In this document: one piece after another, positions 16,055 through 24,519 of the stretch | Layout: each line of letters starts with the position of its first letter | Numbering within the stretch: position 1 is the stretch's first letter | Origin: Alkalimonas mucilaginosa | Lineage (GTDB): Bacteria; Pseudomonadota; Gammaproteobacteria; Enterobacterales; Alteromonadaceae | Length of the DNA stretch: 64,000 bases | Reading direction: 5' to 3' | Assembly (NCBI RefSeq): GCF_036327005.1 | Contig: NZ_JAUGZK010000007.1 | Span: 1 to 64,000 of the forward strand | Notes under the pieces: generated by a model | Told to the model about the DNA's origin: nothing | What the model saw: only the letters and a program-made list of their open reading frames with translations | Databases searched by the model: none | Translations under genes and position numbers: made by a program

Positions 16055-17107
16055 CTAAAGCTCTAACTGCAACTGTTTTTTATCGTGCTCAGCCAGGCCA
16101 GCTTGCAAACCAATCAAACGTACCGGCCGGCCTTTGCCACGCTGCCAGGCAGTGACCAGCAGCGATCGTAGTGCCGCCAGATCGGGGGTTTGCAACTGCT
16201 GCTCTACCGTGGTTTGCTGGAAGTCGTGAAACTTTAGTTTGACGGCAAGCTTGTGCACCAAAGGAGTGGCCCGGTGCCGCTCCAGGCGTTGCTGCAGGGT
16301 TTCCAGCAAAGCAGGCAATTCGGCTTCGCAATCTTGCAAGCTGCATTTATCCTGCGCATAGGTATGCTCTACACCAACCGACTTACGCACCCGCTCGGCA
16401 CTAACCGGGCGCTGGTCCAGGCCTTGACAGCGCTCAAGCAGGGTTTGACTAAAGGCACCGAATTGCCGTATCAGTCGGGCTAATGGGATTTTAAACAGGT
16501 CCGGGCAATGGTGCACCCCCATATCATGCAAACGAGCCGCCGTCTTTGGCCCTATGCCCGGAATTTTTTGGACCGCTAGCCTGGCCACAAAGGCGGATAC
16601 CTGTTGTGGGCAAATAACAAAAATCCCATCGGGCTTGCGTTCATCACTGGCAATTTTGGCTAAGAATTTGTTTGGGGCCACACCGGCAGAGGCAGTCAAA
16701 CCGGTTTCTGTCTGAATGCTGTGACGAATGGCCTCGGCGATACGGGTTGCACTGCCCTGAAACTGCGCACTGTTGCTCACATCCAGATAGGCTTCATCCA
16801 GTGACAGCGGTTCAATTGTGCTGGAAAAGCGCCGCAGGATGTCCATCACCTGACGACTGGCCGTTTTGTAGGCGTGCATCCTGCCCGGCAGCAACTGTAG
16901 GTGTGGACATAGTTTTAATGCCTGAGCGGTCGGCATGGCGGAGCGAACTCCAAACGCTCTGGCCGGGTAATTGCAAGCAGCAATCACACCGCGGCTGCTG
17001 GTACTGCCGCCGACCGCTATCGGTTGATCCCGCAAAGCAGGATTGTCCCGCATTTCGACAGCAGCAAAAAAGCAATCCAAATCGATGTGTATGATTTTAC
17101 GTTGCAT
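16055..17107 (-). CDS. dinB: DNA polymerase IV
   Basis: Y-family translesion polymerase, SOS-induced. The 350-residue protein opens with RKIIHIDLDCFFAAVE (first catalytic Asp), has LSLDEAYLDVS (catalytic Asp-Glu), the helix-hairpin-helix region VQKIPGIGPKTAARL and a little-finger domain. Start ATG 17107 gives the canonical N-terminus; the frame is open to 17224 but that part has no family likeness. A LexA-type box lies 19 bases upstream of the start. The C-terminus ends KKQLQLEL without an obvious beta-clamp motif beyond that Gln-Leu-rich tail. Confidence 0.96.
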   Translation of the reverse strand: MQRKIIHIDLDCFFAAVEMRDNPALRDQPIAVGGSTSSRGVIAACNYPARAFGVRSAMPTAQALKLCPHLQLLPGRMHAYKTASRQVMDILRRFSSTIEPLSLDEAYLDVSNSAQFQGSATRIAEAIRHSIQTETGLTASAGVAPNKFLAKIASDERKPDGIFVICPQQVSAFVARLAVQKIPGIGPKTAARLHDMGVHHCPDLFKIPLARLIRQFGAFSQTLLERCQGLDQRPVSAERVRKSVGVEHTYAQDKCSLQDCEAELPALLETLQQRLERHRATPLVHKLAVKLKFHDFQQTTVEQQLQTPDLAALRSLLVTAWQRGKGRPVRLIGLQAGLAEHDKKQLQLEL

Positions 17108-17125
17108 CAGAGTCTGCCATAAGTG

Positions 17126-17141
17126 GTGTATGGATATACAG
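17126..17141 (-). promoter_or_regulatory. LexA box upstream of dinB
   Basis: On the minus strand the site reads CTGTATATCCATACAC, within TACTGTATATCCATACACC. It matches the gammaproteobacterial SOS box CTG-N10-CAG except for the last base, and keeps the TATA-rich core. Position just before dinB fits SOS control. Confidence 0.75.
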
Positions 17142-17356
17142 TATTTTAGGTGGGGCTGTGTAAAATGCAAGCAGTGTTGGTAAAAATGCACAGGGTTGTG
17201 CGGATTTTTGCACAGCCACAGCATTTAAAATACAGCTTGGATGTTTAGATGGCTAAAATCTGGGTGCATCCTGATGCTTTTGCGGGTAGAATAGGCCGCA
17301 TTTCAGGCTAAGCCTTACTATGAACTAAGCGTAGCACCTACGCCGCGGGAGAACCT

Positions 17357-18610
17357 ATGTTGAAGCGTGATATGAATATTGCCGATTATGATCCAGCACT
17401 GTGGCAAGCCATTGCTGATGAAACTCAGCGCCAGGAAGATCACATCGAGTTAATTGCCTCTGAGAACTATGCCAGCCCGCGTGTGTTGCAGGCTCAGGGG
17501 ACTCAGCTCACCAACAAGTATGCCGAGGGCTACCCGCACAAGCGCTACTACGGTGGTTGTGAGCATGTTGATATCGTCGAAGATTTAGCCATTGCCCGGG
17601 CGAAGGAGTTGTTTGGTGCCGATTACGCTAACGTGCAACCGCATTCTGGTTCTCAGGCCAACTCAGCGGTGTTTCTGGCATTGCTGGAAGCCGGCGACAC
17701 CATTTTAGGCATGAGCCTGGCGCACGGTGGTCATTTAACCCACGGCGCTACGGTGAGCGCTTCTGGCAAATTGTACAAGTCTGTACAATATGGGTTGCAC
17801 CCGGAGACCGGAGTGATTGATTACGATCAGGCCGAGCAACTGGCTTTGGAACACAAACCCAAACTTATTATCGCTGGCTTTTCTGCTTATTCAGGCATTG
17901 TTGATTGGCAACGTTTCCGTGCCATTGCAGATAAAGTAGGTGCTTATCTGTTGGTGGATATGGCGCATGTAGCCGGTCTGGTTGCAACAGGTTTGTACCC
18001 GAACCCGGTGCCTTTTGCTGACGTAGTGACCACCACCACTCATAAAACCCTGGCTGGACCGCGTGGCGGCCTGATCCTGGCCCGCAGCAATGAAGCCATT
18101 GAGAAAAAACTGAACTCAGCCGTATTCCCTGGCAGCCAGGGTGGCCCGCTGATGCATGTGATTGCGGCCAAAGCTGTAGCCTTTAAAGAAGCACTGGAAC
18201 CAGAATTTAAGCTATACCAGCAACAAGTTGTGGTGAACGCTCAGGCGATGTGTGATCAGATGATCAAGCGCGGTTACACCATTGTCTCTGGTGGTACCGA
18301 AAACCATCTGTTCCTGGTTGATCTGATCAACAAAGACATCACCGGTAAAGATGCAGATGCTGCGTTAGGCCGTGCTCATATCACGGTGAATAAGAACTCG
18401 GTGCCGAATGATCCACGCTCACCATTTGTTACCAGCGGTCTGCGTATTGGCACCCCGGCCATTACCCGTCGCGGCTTTAAAGAAGCAGAAGCGCGCCTGG
18501 TGGCTGATTTTATCTGCGATATTTTGGACAACATGGGCGATGAGTCGGTGGTTGACCGGGTGCGGGCTCAGGTTGCTGAGCTGTGTGGCCGGCTACCAGT
18601 CTATGCCTAA
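17357..18610 (+). CDS. glyA: Serine hydroxymethyltransferase
   Basis: PLP enzyme that converts serine and tetrahydrofolate to glycine and 5,10-methylene-THF, the main one-carbon source. 417 residues, the family length. It starts MLKRDMNIADYDPALW, as in enteric GlyA, and carries IELIASENYASP, YAEGYPHKRYYGGCE, HGGHLTHG, and the PLP-lysine motif TTTTHKTLAGPRGG. Start ATG 17357 follows GGGAGAA. A TAGAAT box at 17287-17292 may be the -10. It is followed by a perfect 11-bp terminator hairpin, so it is separate from the nrdR-rib operon. Confidence 0.98.
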   Translation: MLKRDMNIADYDPALWQAIADETQRQEDHIELIASENYASPRVLQAQGTQLTNKYAEGYPHKRYYGGCEHVDIVEDLAIARAKELFGADYANVQPHSGSQANSAVFLALLEAGDTILGMSLAHGGHLTHGATVSASGKLYKSVQYGLHPETGVIDYDQAEQLALEHKPKLIIAGFSAYSGIVDWQRFRAIADKVGAYLLVDMAHVAGLVATGLYPNPVPFADVVTTTTHKTLAGPRGGLILARSNEAIEKKLNSAVFPGSQGGPLMHVIAAKAVAFKEALEPEFKLYQQQVVVNAQAMCDQMIKRGYTIVSGGTENHLFLVDLINKDITGKDADAALGRAHITVNKNSVPNDPRSPFVTSGLRIGTPAITRRGFKEAEARLVADFICDILDNMGDESVVDRVRAQVAELCGRLPVYA

Positions 18611-18627
18611 AGCTTGATTTTCATGCT

Positions 18628-18653
18628 AAAATGGCCGCTATTGCGGCCATTTT
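18628..18653 (+). terminator. Intrinsic terminator after glyA
   Basis: Perfect 11-bp stem AAAATGGCCGC (18628-18638) / GCGGCCATTTT (18643-18653) with a TATT loop. The T run is the stem's own 3' arm, the A-GC-T layout usual for such terminators. Confidence 0.8.
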
Positions 18654-18685
18654 GCCATTAGCAAGCGTTTAGAGGAAAACTAAGC

Positions 18686-19141
18686 ATGTTTTGCCCTTTT
18701 TGTGGGAAAGACGAGACCAAAGTCATTGACTCCCGATTGGTCGCTGATGGTCATCAGGTTCGGCGTCGACGGGAATGTGGTGCCTGTCATGAGCGCTTCA
18801 CTACTTTTGAGTCTGCTGAGCTGGTGATGCCCCGTATCGTCAAACGCGATGGCTCACGTGAGCCTTTTAATGAAGATAAACTTCGCAGCGGCTTGCTACG
18901 CTCACTGGAAAAACGACCGGTTGCAACGGAACAAACAGAGCAACTGATCAACAAAGTCAAATCACAACTGCGGGCCACCGGGGAGCGTGAAGTCAGTAGC
19001 CAGTTGCTCGGTAACCTGATTATGGATGAGCTGGTGCTGCTGGATAAAGTCGCTTATGTCCGCTTTGCCTCGGTCTACCGTTCCTTCAAAGACATCCGTG
19101 AATTTGGCGAAGCCATTGCAAAGCTTGGAGATGAGCAGTGA
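18686..19141 (+). CDS. nrdR: Transcriptional repressor NrdR
   Basis: Represses ribonucleotide reductase genes in response to ATP/dATP. 151 residues: N-terminal zinc ribbon with MFCPFCG and CGACHERFTTFE (four Cys), DNA-contact RRRRECG, then an ATP-cone from about residue 49 (VKRDGSREPFNEDKLRSGLLRSLEKRP). Start ATG 18686 follows AGAGGAAA. It heads the riboflavin operon and overlaps ribD by four bases (GTGA), the usual gammaproteobacterial order. No nrd genes are in the window, so its targets are elsewhere. Confidence 0.97.
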   Translation: MFCPFCGKDETKVIDSRLVADGHQVRRRRECGACHERFTTFESAELVMPRIVKRDGSREPFNEDKLRSGLLRSLEKRPVATEQTEQLINKVKSQLRATGEREVSSQLLGNLIMDELVLLDKVAYVRFASVYRSFKDIREFGEAIAKLGDEQ

Positions 19142-20262
19142 GCTTTAGTGCCGACGATCATCGTTTTATGGCCCGCGCTATTGAGCTGGCGGCTAAAGGA
19201 CGTTTTACCACTTCCCCCAATCCCAATGTTGGCGCTGTACTGGTGCACGATGGTGTGGTGGTGGGCGAAGGTTACCATCATCAGGCGGGTGGGCCCCATG
19301 CTGAAGTCGTGGCTTTGCAGCAAGCCGCAGAGCTGGCACGCGGCGCCGATTGTTATGTCACCCTGGAGCCTTGCAGCCATTATGGCCGGACTCCTCCTTG
19401 CGCTGAAGCCTTAATCAAGGCTGGCGTGCGCCGGGTGGTGATGGCGATGCAGGATCCCAATCCACAGGTAGCTGGCCGGGGTGTTGCGCTGTTGCAGGCG
19501 GCAGGTATTCAGGTGCAAAGCGGCTTGATGGCCAGCAGTGCCAGAGCCTTGAATGCCGGCTTTTTAAGCCGTATGGAGCAGCAACGTCCTTTTGTCCGCT
19601 TAAAGCTGGCAGCCAGCCTGGATGGTAAAACCGCGCTGCGAAATGGTGCCAGCCAGTGGATCACCTCAAAAGAGGCCCGGGCCGATGTGCAATGGCAACG
19701 GGCGCAAAGCTGCGCGGTGTTATCTACGGCTGAAACCGTGCTGCGGGATGGAGCCAGGTTAACCCTCCGGCCTGAACAGGCCAGTGCAGCCATCACCCCA
19801 CTGCAGGATGGCAGCTACCGCCAACCGTTGCGTATTGTGCTGGACCGGCAACAGCGCTTAACTGGCAATGAGCCACTGTTTCAGCAAGCAGGGCCTATTG
19901 TGCTGGTGTATCCAGCGGGTTCTGCCGCTTTAGCTCTGGCTGGTGCCAGAACGCTCTTGGTGCCATGCAGCGAGGACGGCTACTTTGAGCTGGCGGCTTT
20001 GATGTTGGCGTTGGCACAGGATGGGATCAACAGCATTTGGGTCGAGGCTGGTGCCCGCCTGGCGGGCTCACTAATGCGTGCTCAGTTGGTCGATGAGTTC
20101 TGGTTGTATCAGGCGCCGAAGCTGCTGGGCGATCAGGCGCGTGGTTTGGTGGATGGTCCTGAATTTACAGATTTGACCCAAGCCTATGCTTTGCAATGGC
20201 AGGATATTCGTCAGCTTGGGCCGGATGTACGTTTTATTGCAACAGTACAGGGCAGGGGATAG
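19138..20262 (+). CDS. ribD: Riboflavin biosynthesis deaminase/reductase RibD
   Basis: Second and third steps of riboflavin synthesis: deamination of the pyrimidine intermediate, then NADPH reduction of its ribosyl chain. 374 residues. The deaminase half has PNPNVGAVLV, the zinc motif HAE in GGPHAEVVAL, and the PC...C motif in LEPCSHYGRTPPC. The reductase half starts near RPFVRLKLAASLDGKTAL and includes GASQWITS and WVEAGARLAGSL. Start is GTG 19138, overlapping the nrdR stop. Next gene ribE begins one base after its stop. Confidence 0.97.
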   Translation: MSFSADDHRFMARAIELAAKGRFTTSPNPNVGAVLVHDGVVVGEGYHHQAGGPHAEVVALQQAAELARGADCYVTLEPCSHYGRTPPCAEALIKAGVRRVVMAMQDPNPQVAGRGVALLQAAGIQVQSGLMASSARALNAGFLSRMEQQRPFVRLKLAASLDGKTALRNGASQWITSKEARADVQWQRAQSCAVLSTAETVLRDGARLTLRPEQASAAITPLQDGSYRQPLRIVLDRQQRLTGNEPLFQQAGPIVLVYPAGSAALALAGARTLLVPCSEDGYFELAALMLALAQDGINSIWVEAGARLAGSLMRAQLVDEFWLYQAPKLLGDQARGLVDGPEFTDLTQAYALQWQDIRQLGPDVRFIATVQGRG

Positions 20263-20263
20263 C

Positions 20264-20911
20264 ATGTTTACCGGAATTATTGAGGCCATTGGTTCTATTC
20301 GCTCCTGCCACAAAACAGGGCAGGGCATGCAGCTTTGGATTGAAAGTCCACAACTGGACTTTTCGGATGTAAAGCTGGGTGACAGCATTGCCAGCAATGG
20401 TGTTTGTCTGACGGTTACTGCAACCGACGGCGACGCCTTCCGGGCCGATCTTTCGGCTGAAACTTTAAGCCGTACTTTGTTTGCAGACTACCAGCGCGGT
20501 CAAAGGGTCAACCTGGAAAAAGCCTTATTGCCGAGTAGCCGGCTTGGCGGCCATTTGGTGAGTGGGCATGTGGATGGCGTGGGGCAGATCCGCGCTATCG
20601 ACAAAACATCCGACAGCTGGGAGCTGTGGCTGAGTATGCCAGCAGCGCTTAGCCGTTACATCGCCGAGAAAGGATCCATTACCGTGGATGGCATTAGTCT
20701 GACTGTGAATGAGTTAACCCAGGATGCTTTTCGCCTGACGATAGTGCCTCATACGGCCTTGGTGACGACACTGCAGCAGGCCCGGGTGGGTAGCCGGTTG
20801 CACCTGGAGGTGGATTTGATTGCCCGCTATCTGGAACGCTTACTGCAAGACAAGACGCCTGCTATGGCTGGTGTCAGTACCGATTTACTCCGGGCCCGCG
20901 GTTTTATCTGA
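20264..20911 (+). CDS. ribE: Riboflavin synthase, alpha chain
   Basis: Dismutates two 6,7-dimethyl-8-ribityllumazine molecules to riboflavin. The 215-residue protein shows its two homologous lumazine-binding barrels: first MFTGIIEAIGSI...SIASNGVCLTV, second GGHLVSGHVDGVGQI...GSITVDGISLTVNE. The N-terminal MFTGIIE is invariant in the family and fixes the start at ATG 20264, after CAGGGG; the frame is open upstream inside ribD. Same transcription unit as ribD and ribBA. Confidence 0.97.
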   Translation: MFTGIIEAIGSIRSCHKTGQGMQLWIESPQLDFSDVKLGDSIASNGVCLTVTATDGDAFRADLSAETLSRTLFADYQRGQRVNLEKALLPSSRLGGHLVSGHVDGVGQIRAIDKTSDSWELWLSMPAALSRYIAEKGSITVDGISLTVNELTQDAFRLTIVPHTALVTTLQQARVGSRLHLEVDLIARYLERLLQDKTPAMAGVSTDLLRARGFI

Positions 20912-20952
20912 GCTGGTCGATATTTTGAAAAGATGAGTCTGAGAAGGTCTTT

Positions 20953-22062
20953 ATGCAATTAAACAGCACGGCAGAAATTATTGAAGACATTCGCCAGGGG
21001 CGGATGGTGATCCTGATGGATGACGAAGACAGAGAAAACGAAGGTGATCTGGTGATGGCAGCCGAGTACGTCACGCCGGAGGCCATTAATTTTATGGCGA
21101 CGCACGGCCGTGGTTTGATTTGCCTGACCTTAACCGAAGATCGTTGCAAGCAATTGAATTTGCCGTTGATGGTCGATAGCAATAAATCGCAGTTCAGTAC
21201 TGCTTTTACGTTGTCGATAGAAGCCGCAGAAGGCGTGACAACGGGCATTTCTGCTGCCGATAGAGCCCGTACGGTCAAAGCGGCAGTGGCGCGCGATGCC
21301 CGAGCCAGTGACATTGTCCAGCCTGGTCATATCTTTCCGCTGAAAGCACAAAACGGCGGGGTGCTGAACCGTGCCGGCCATACCGAAGCTGGCTGTGATC
21401 TGACCCGTATGGCAGGGCTTGAACCTGCTGCTGTGATTGTTGAGATCCTTAACGAGGATGGCACCATGGCGCGGCGGCCGGATTTGGAAAAATTTGCGGC
21501 CAAGCACCACATCAAAATTGGCACCATTGCCGATCTGATTGAATACCGCAACCTGAATGAAACCACCATTGAACAGGTTGCTCGTTGCCAGCTTAGCACC
21601 GATGTCGGGGATTTTGAGTTGGTAACGTTCAGAGATACCATTGATAACCAGATCCACTTTGCATTGGTCAAAGGGGACATTAAGGCCGACGAGCCTTGTC
21701 TGGTTCGTGTGCATTTGCACAACACCTTCAGTGATTTGCTACTGGCCGACCGTGCGGCCAATCGAAGCATTCCATTGCACAAGGCCATGCAGCGTATTGC
21801 GAATGAAGGCGGTGTGCTGGTACTGCTGGGCAAGCACGAAAGCCCGGAAGCTCTGATACGGATGGTGCAGGCTTTTGAAGCCGAAGACAAAGGCGAACAA
21901 CCGAAGTCGGCACCATGGCAAGGAACTTCCCGCACCGTAGGGGTTGGGTCACAAATCCTGGCCAGCCTGGGGGTTGGTAAGATGCGTTTATTGAGCAAAC
22001 CGAAAAAATACCATGCTTTATCCGGCTTTGGGCTGGAAGTAGTGGATTACGTCTGCGACTAG
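20953..22062 (+). CDS. ribBA: 3,4-dihydroxy-2-butanone-4-phosphate synthase with degenerate GTP cyclohydrolase II half (RibBA/RibBX type)
   Basis: Makes the four-carbon precursor of lumazine from ribulose-5-phosphate. 369 residues. Residues 1-~200 are a complete RibB: DDEDRENEGDLVMAA, THGRGLICL, FTLSIEAAEGVTTGISAADRA, HTEAGCDLTRMAGL. Residues ~205-369 align in length with RibA but lack the zinc Cys triad (the usual C...LRCDCG stretch is replaced by HLHNTFSDLLL) and the following HRQEGR, so cyclohydrolase activity is doubtful. Such proteins are known in Proteobacteria as RibBX. Start ATG 20953 follows GAGAAGG. A separate ribA is therefore expected elsewhere in the genome. Confidence 0.93.
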   Translation: MQLNSTAEIIEDIRQGRMVILMDDEDRENEGDLVMAAEYVTPEAINFMATHGRGLICLTLTEDRCKQLNLPLMVDSNKSQFSTAFTLSIEAAEGVTTGISAADRARTVKAAVARDARASDIVQPGHIFPLKAQNGGVLNRAGHTEAGCDLTRMAGLEPAAVIVEILNEDGTMARRPDLEKFAAKHHIKIGTIADLIEYRNLNETTIEQVARCQLSTDVGDFELVTFRDTIDNQIHFALVKGDIKADEPCLVRVHLHNTFSDLLLADRAANRSIPLHKAMQRIANEGGVLVLLGKHESPEALIRMVQAFEAEDKGEQPKSAPWQGTSRTVGVGSQILASLGVGKMRLLSKPKKYHALSGFGLEVVDYVCD

Positions 22063-22070
22063 TTGGTTGT

Positions 22071-22079
22071 TGCTATAAT
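22071..22079 (+). promoter_or_regulatory. Extended -10 promoter before ribH
   Basis: TGCTATAAT is a perfect extended -10 box 70 bases before ribH; no good -35 is seen. A GCCGC/GCGGC hairpin follows in the leader (about 22091-22115). It would allow ribH-nusB to be expressed apart from ribDE-ribBA. No FMN riboswitch is present. Confidence 0.5.
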
Positions 22080-22148
22080 CCTTCGGCTTTGCCGCAGTTG
22101 TGGTATCATACGCGGCGATTTTGAATTTGAACCAATTGGAGCTGCAAG

Positions 22149-22613
22149 ATGCAGGTAATTGAAGCAGGCATGACTGCCCCGAATAAGAAGTTTGCGCTGG
22201 TAGTGGCGCGCTTTAACAGTTTTATCGTTGAAAGCTTGCTGCAAGGCGCTATTGATACGTTAAAACGTGTTGGTCAGGTCCGTGATGAAGACATCACCGT
22301 GATTCGGGTGCCGGGTGCTTTTGAACTGCCTTTGGCGGTTCAACGGGTGGCTGCCAGCAAAAAATACGATGCCATCATAGCCTTAGGCGCTGTGATCCGT
22401 GGTGGTACGCCGCACTTTGAGTACGTCTCGTCCGAGTGTACCAAGGGCATTGGTCAGGTTGCGATGCAACAAGACTTGCCGGTGGCTTTTGGGGTGTTGA
22501 CGGTGGACTCTATCGAGCAAGCCATTGAGCGCGCCGGTACCAAAGCTGGCAATAAAGGTGCTGAAGCGGCCATGTCTGCGCTTGAGATGGTTAACCTGCT
22601 TGAGCAGTTGTGA
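22149..22613 (+). CDS. ribH: 6,7-dimethyl-8-ribityllumazine synthase
   Basis: Condenses the RibD product and the RibB product to lumazine; usually forms icosahedral or decameric shells. 154 residues with KFALVVARFNSFI, VPGAFELPLA, ALGAVIRGGTPHFEYV and FGVLTVDSIEQAIERAGTKAGNKG, which hold the substrate pocket (His in PHFEYV is the catalytic base of the family). ATG 22149 follows TTGGAGCTG. It is ten bases from nusB. Confidence 0.97.
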   Translation: MQVIEAGMTAPNKKFALVVARFNSFIVESLLQGAIDTLKRVGQVRDEDITVIRVPGAFELPLAVQRVAASKKYDAIIALGAVIRGGTPHFEYVSSECTKGIGQVAMQQDLPVAFGVLTVDSIEQAIERAGTKAGNKGAEAAMSALEMVNLLEQL

Positions 22614-22623
22614 GGACTCCTGA

Positions 22624-23037
22624 ATGAAACCCAATGCGCGTCGTAAGTCACGCTCGTTAGCCGTGCAGGGCATTTACAGTTGGCAGCTCAGCCAGAATAA
22701 GATTCAGGACATTGAGCAGCAATTGCTGTTAGAAAATAACGTGAAGCAGCTGGATGTTGCCTATTTTCAGGACCTGTTGCGTGGTGTGGTTAGTTACCAT
22801 CAAACGCTGGACGAGCTGTTGAAGCCGTTCTTAGATCGCCCTTTCGATGAAATTGACCAGGTAGAAAAAGCCATTTTGCGTGTCTCAGGCTATGAGATGA
22901 AGTACCGGCTGGATGTGCCCTACAAAGTGGTGATTAACGAAGCCATCGAACTGGCAAAATCCTTTGCTGCCGACGACAGTCACAAGTTTGTTAACGGCAT
23001 TCTGGACAAAGCGGTTCGCACACTGCGACCAAACTAA
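22624..23037 (+). CDS. nusB: Transcription antitermination factor NusB
   Basis: Forms a complex with NusE/S10 on boxA RNA and supports rRNA antitermination. 137 residues, all-helical: opening NARRKSRSLAVQGIYSWQLS with the Arg-rich boxA-binding helix, then FDEIDQVEKAILRVSGYEM and the C-terminal signature VVINEAIELAKSFAADDSHKFVNGILD. ATG 22624 lies ten bases after ribH. It is followed at once by an intrinsic terminator (23043-23067), which is curious for a gene followed by thiL in the same direction. Confidence 0.97.
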   Translation: MKPNARRKSRSLAVQGIYSWQLSQNKIQDIEQQLLLENNVKQLDVAYFQDLLRGVVSYHQTLDELLKPFLDRPFDEIDQVEKAILRVSGYEMKYRLDVPYKVVINEAIELAKSFAADDSHKFVNGILDKAVRTLRPN

Positions 23038-23042
23038 AGGAC

Positions 23043-23067
23043 AGCCGGCACCCTAGCCGGCTTTTTT
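23043..23067 (+). terminator. Intrinsic terminator between nusB and thiL
   Basis: AGCCGGC (23043-23049), loop ACCCTA, GCCGGCT (23056-23062), then T to 23067: a canonical terminator. It ends only five bases before the thiL start, so thiL would need read-through or another promoter. Confidence 0.75.
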
Positions 23068-23072
23068 CTGTT

Positions 23073-24038
23073 ATGGGTGAATTCGAAGTTATACAACGCT
23101 ATTTTGCCAACTCTGGCCGTGCACGCACAGACACGCTGCTTGGGGTGGGGGATGATGGTGCTGTGTTGCAACTACGTGATGGTTATGATCTGGTAGTGAC
23201 CACCGACACCATGGTGGCTGGCACGCATTTTTTCCCGGATGTGGATCCCAGAGCTTTGGGTCACAAGCTGGTTGCCGTGAATATCAGTGATTTAGCGGCG
23301 ATGGGCGCTGAGCCGGCCTGGTTATCACTGGCCATGACCTTGCCTAAAGTTGATGATGCCTGGTTGGCTGCTTTTGCGGCAGCTTTCAGTGAGACGGCCG
23401 ATTACTACGATTGCCAGTTGGTTGGTGGGGATACTACCCGTGGGCCTATGACTTTCACTGTGGTTGCCAAAGGCCAGGTACCGCATGGCAAAATGCTAAC
23501 CCGCCAAGGAGCCAAAGTCGGTGACTTTATCTATGTGACCGGAACTTTAGGTGATGCTGGCTTGGGCCTGCGTTTGTGCCAGGGCCAGGTCGAAGTGAGT
23601 AAGAAGCATCGTGCCCATATTCTGCAGCGTTTTCACTACCCGACCGCTCGCCTGGCCATTGGGCAGGCATTACGGACGGTTGCCAGCAGTGCGATGGATT
23701 TGTCGGACGGTCTTTACTCGGATATTCAGCATCTGATGCATCGCTCTGTTGTTGGCGCTAGCCTGGACGTAGAGCGTTTGCCATTGTCGCAGGCCCTTAA
23801 AGACAGCTGTGATCGCAGTACGGCTTTAGCACTTGCCTTATCGGGTGGTGAAGATTATGAGTTACTGTTCACGGTGCCGGAAAGCAAAAAAAGCATGCTG
23901 GATGTATTACTGGCCCCTTATGGAGTACCCGTTACTTGCATTGGCCGGATCACCGGCGCTGCCGGCAAGCTGGAGCTGCGAGCTGGTAATGAAGCTTTTG
24001 CCTATGAACACCGGGGCTTTGAGCATTTCGAAAAATGA
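23073..24038 (+). CDS. thiL: Thiamine-monophosphate kinase
   Basis: Phosphorylates thiamine monophosphate to the active diphosphate. 321 residues of the PurM/SelD-like ATP-binding fold: GEFEVIQRYF, GVGDDGAVL, VVTTDTMVAGTHF, LAVNISDLAAMGAEP-type block, LVGGDTTRGP, and ALSGGEDYELLFTV. ATG 23073 gives the normal N-terminus, but no Shine-Dalgarno sequence is visible: the bases before it are the T tract of the terminator. Overlaps pgpA by four bases (ATGA). The gene order nusB-thiL-pgpA is standard in gammaproteobacteria. Confidence 0.96.
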   Translation: MGEFEVIQRYFANSGRARTDTLLGVGDDGAVLQLRDGYDLVVTTDTMVAGTHFFPDVDPRALGHKLVAVNISDLAAMGAEPAWLSLAMTLPKVDDAWLAAFAAAFSETADYYDCQLVGGDTTRGPMTFTVVAKGQVPHGKMLTRQGAKVGDFIYVTGTLGDAGLGLRLCQGQVEVSKKHRAHILQRFHYPTARLAIGQALRTVASSAMDLSDGLYSDIQHLMHRSVVGASLDVERLPLSQALKDSCDRSTALALALSGGEDYELLFTVPESKKSMLDVLLAPYGVPVTCIGRITGAAGKLELRAGNEAFAYEHRGFEHFEK

Positions 24039-24505
24039 AAGCACAGTTTAATCTGAAAAAATGGCAACATCTGCTGGCGCTTGGTTTTGGCTCCGGGCTG
24101 GCGCCGAAAGCACCGGGGACTTTTGGTACCCTGGCCGCAGTGCCGCTGGTGGCTGGCTTGATGTTAAGTCCGCTTTGGTTGTATCTGTTGATTGTACTGG
24201 CTGCCTGGGCTTTGGGCATTTATGTCTGCGAGGTGACAGCACGTGATGTGGGCGTGCATGATCATGGTGCCATTGTCTGGGATGAAATCGTCGGGCTGGC
24301 AGTGACCATGATCCTGGTACCATTGTCGGCCTGGAACCTACTGCTGGGCTTTGTGTTGTTCCGCTTCTTTGATATTGTAAAGCCTTGGCCCATTCGCTGG
24401 TTGGATCAAAAAGTGGGCGGTGGTCATGGTATTATGTTGGATGATATTGTAGCTGGTGTGATGGCTTGTCTGGTGTTGCACGGCTTGTTTTGGTGGTTTG
24501 GATAA
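24035..24505 (+). CDS. pgpA: Phosphatidylglycerophosphatase A
   Basis: Inner-membrane enzyme that removes phosphate from phosphatidylglycerol phosphate. 156 residues with GFGSGLAPKAPGTFGTLAAVPL, HDHGAIVWDEIVGLAVTM (acidic catalytic motif), LFRFFDIVKPWPIRWLDQ and GGHGIMLDDIVAGV near the end, plus three to four membrane helices. Starts on the ATGA overlap with thiL. The propeller sensor gene follows after 14 bases and is probably cotranscribed. Confidence 0.96.
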   Translation: MKAQFNLKKWQHLLALGFGSGLAPKAPGTFGTLAAVPLVAGLMLSPLWLYLLIVLAAWALGIYVCEVTARDVGVHDHGAIVWDEIVGLAVTMILVPLSAWNLLLGFVLFRFFDIVKPWPIRWLDQKVGGGHGIMLDDIVAGVMACLVLHGLFWWFG

Positions 24506-24519
24506 CTGGGAGTTCAGGC

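Noticed and set aside
20911..22149. FMN riboswitch for the riboflavin genes
   Set aside because: No RFN-element core (such as AGGGCGGGG or GCCCAC-type conserved blocks) is seen before ribBA or ribH.
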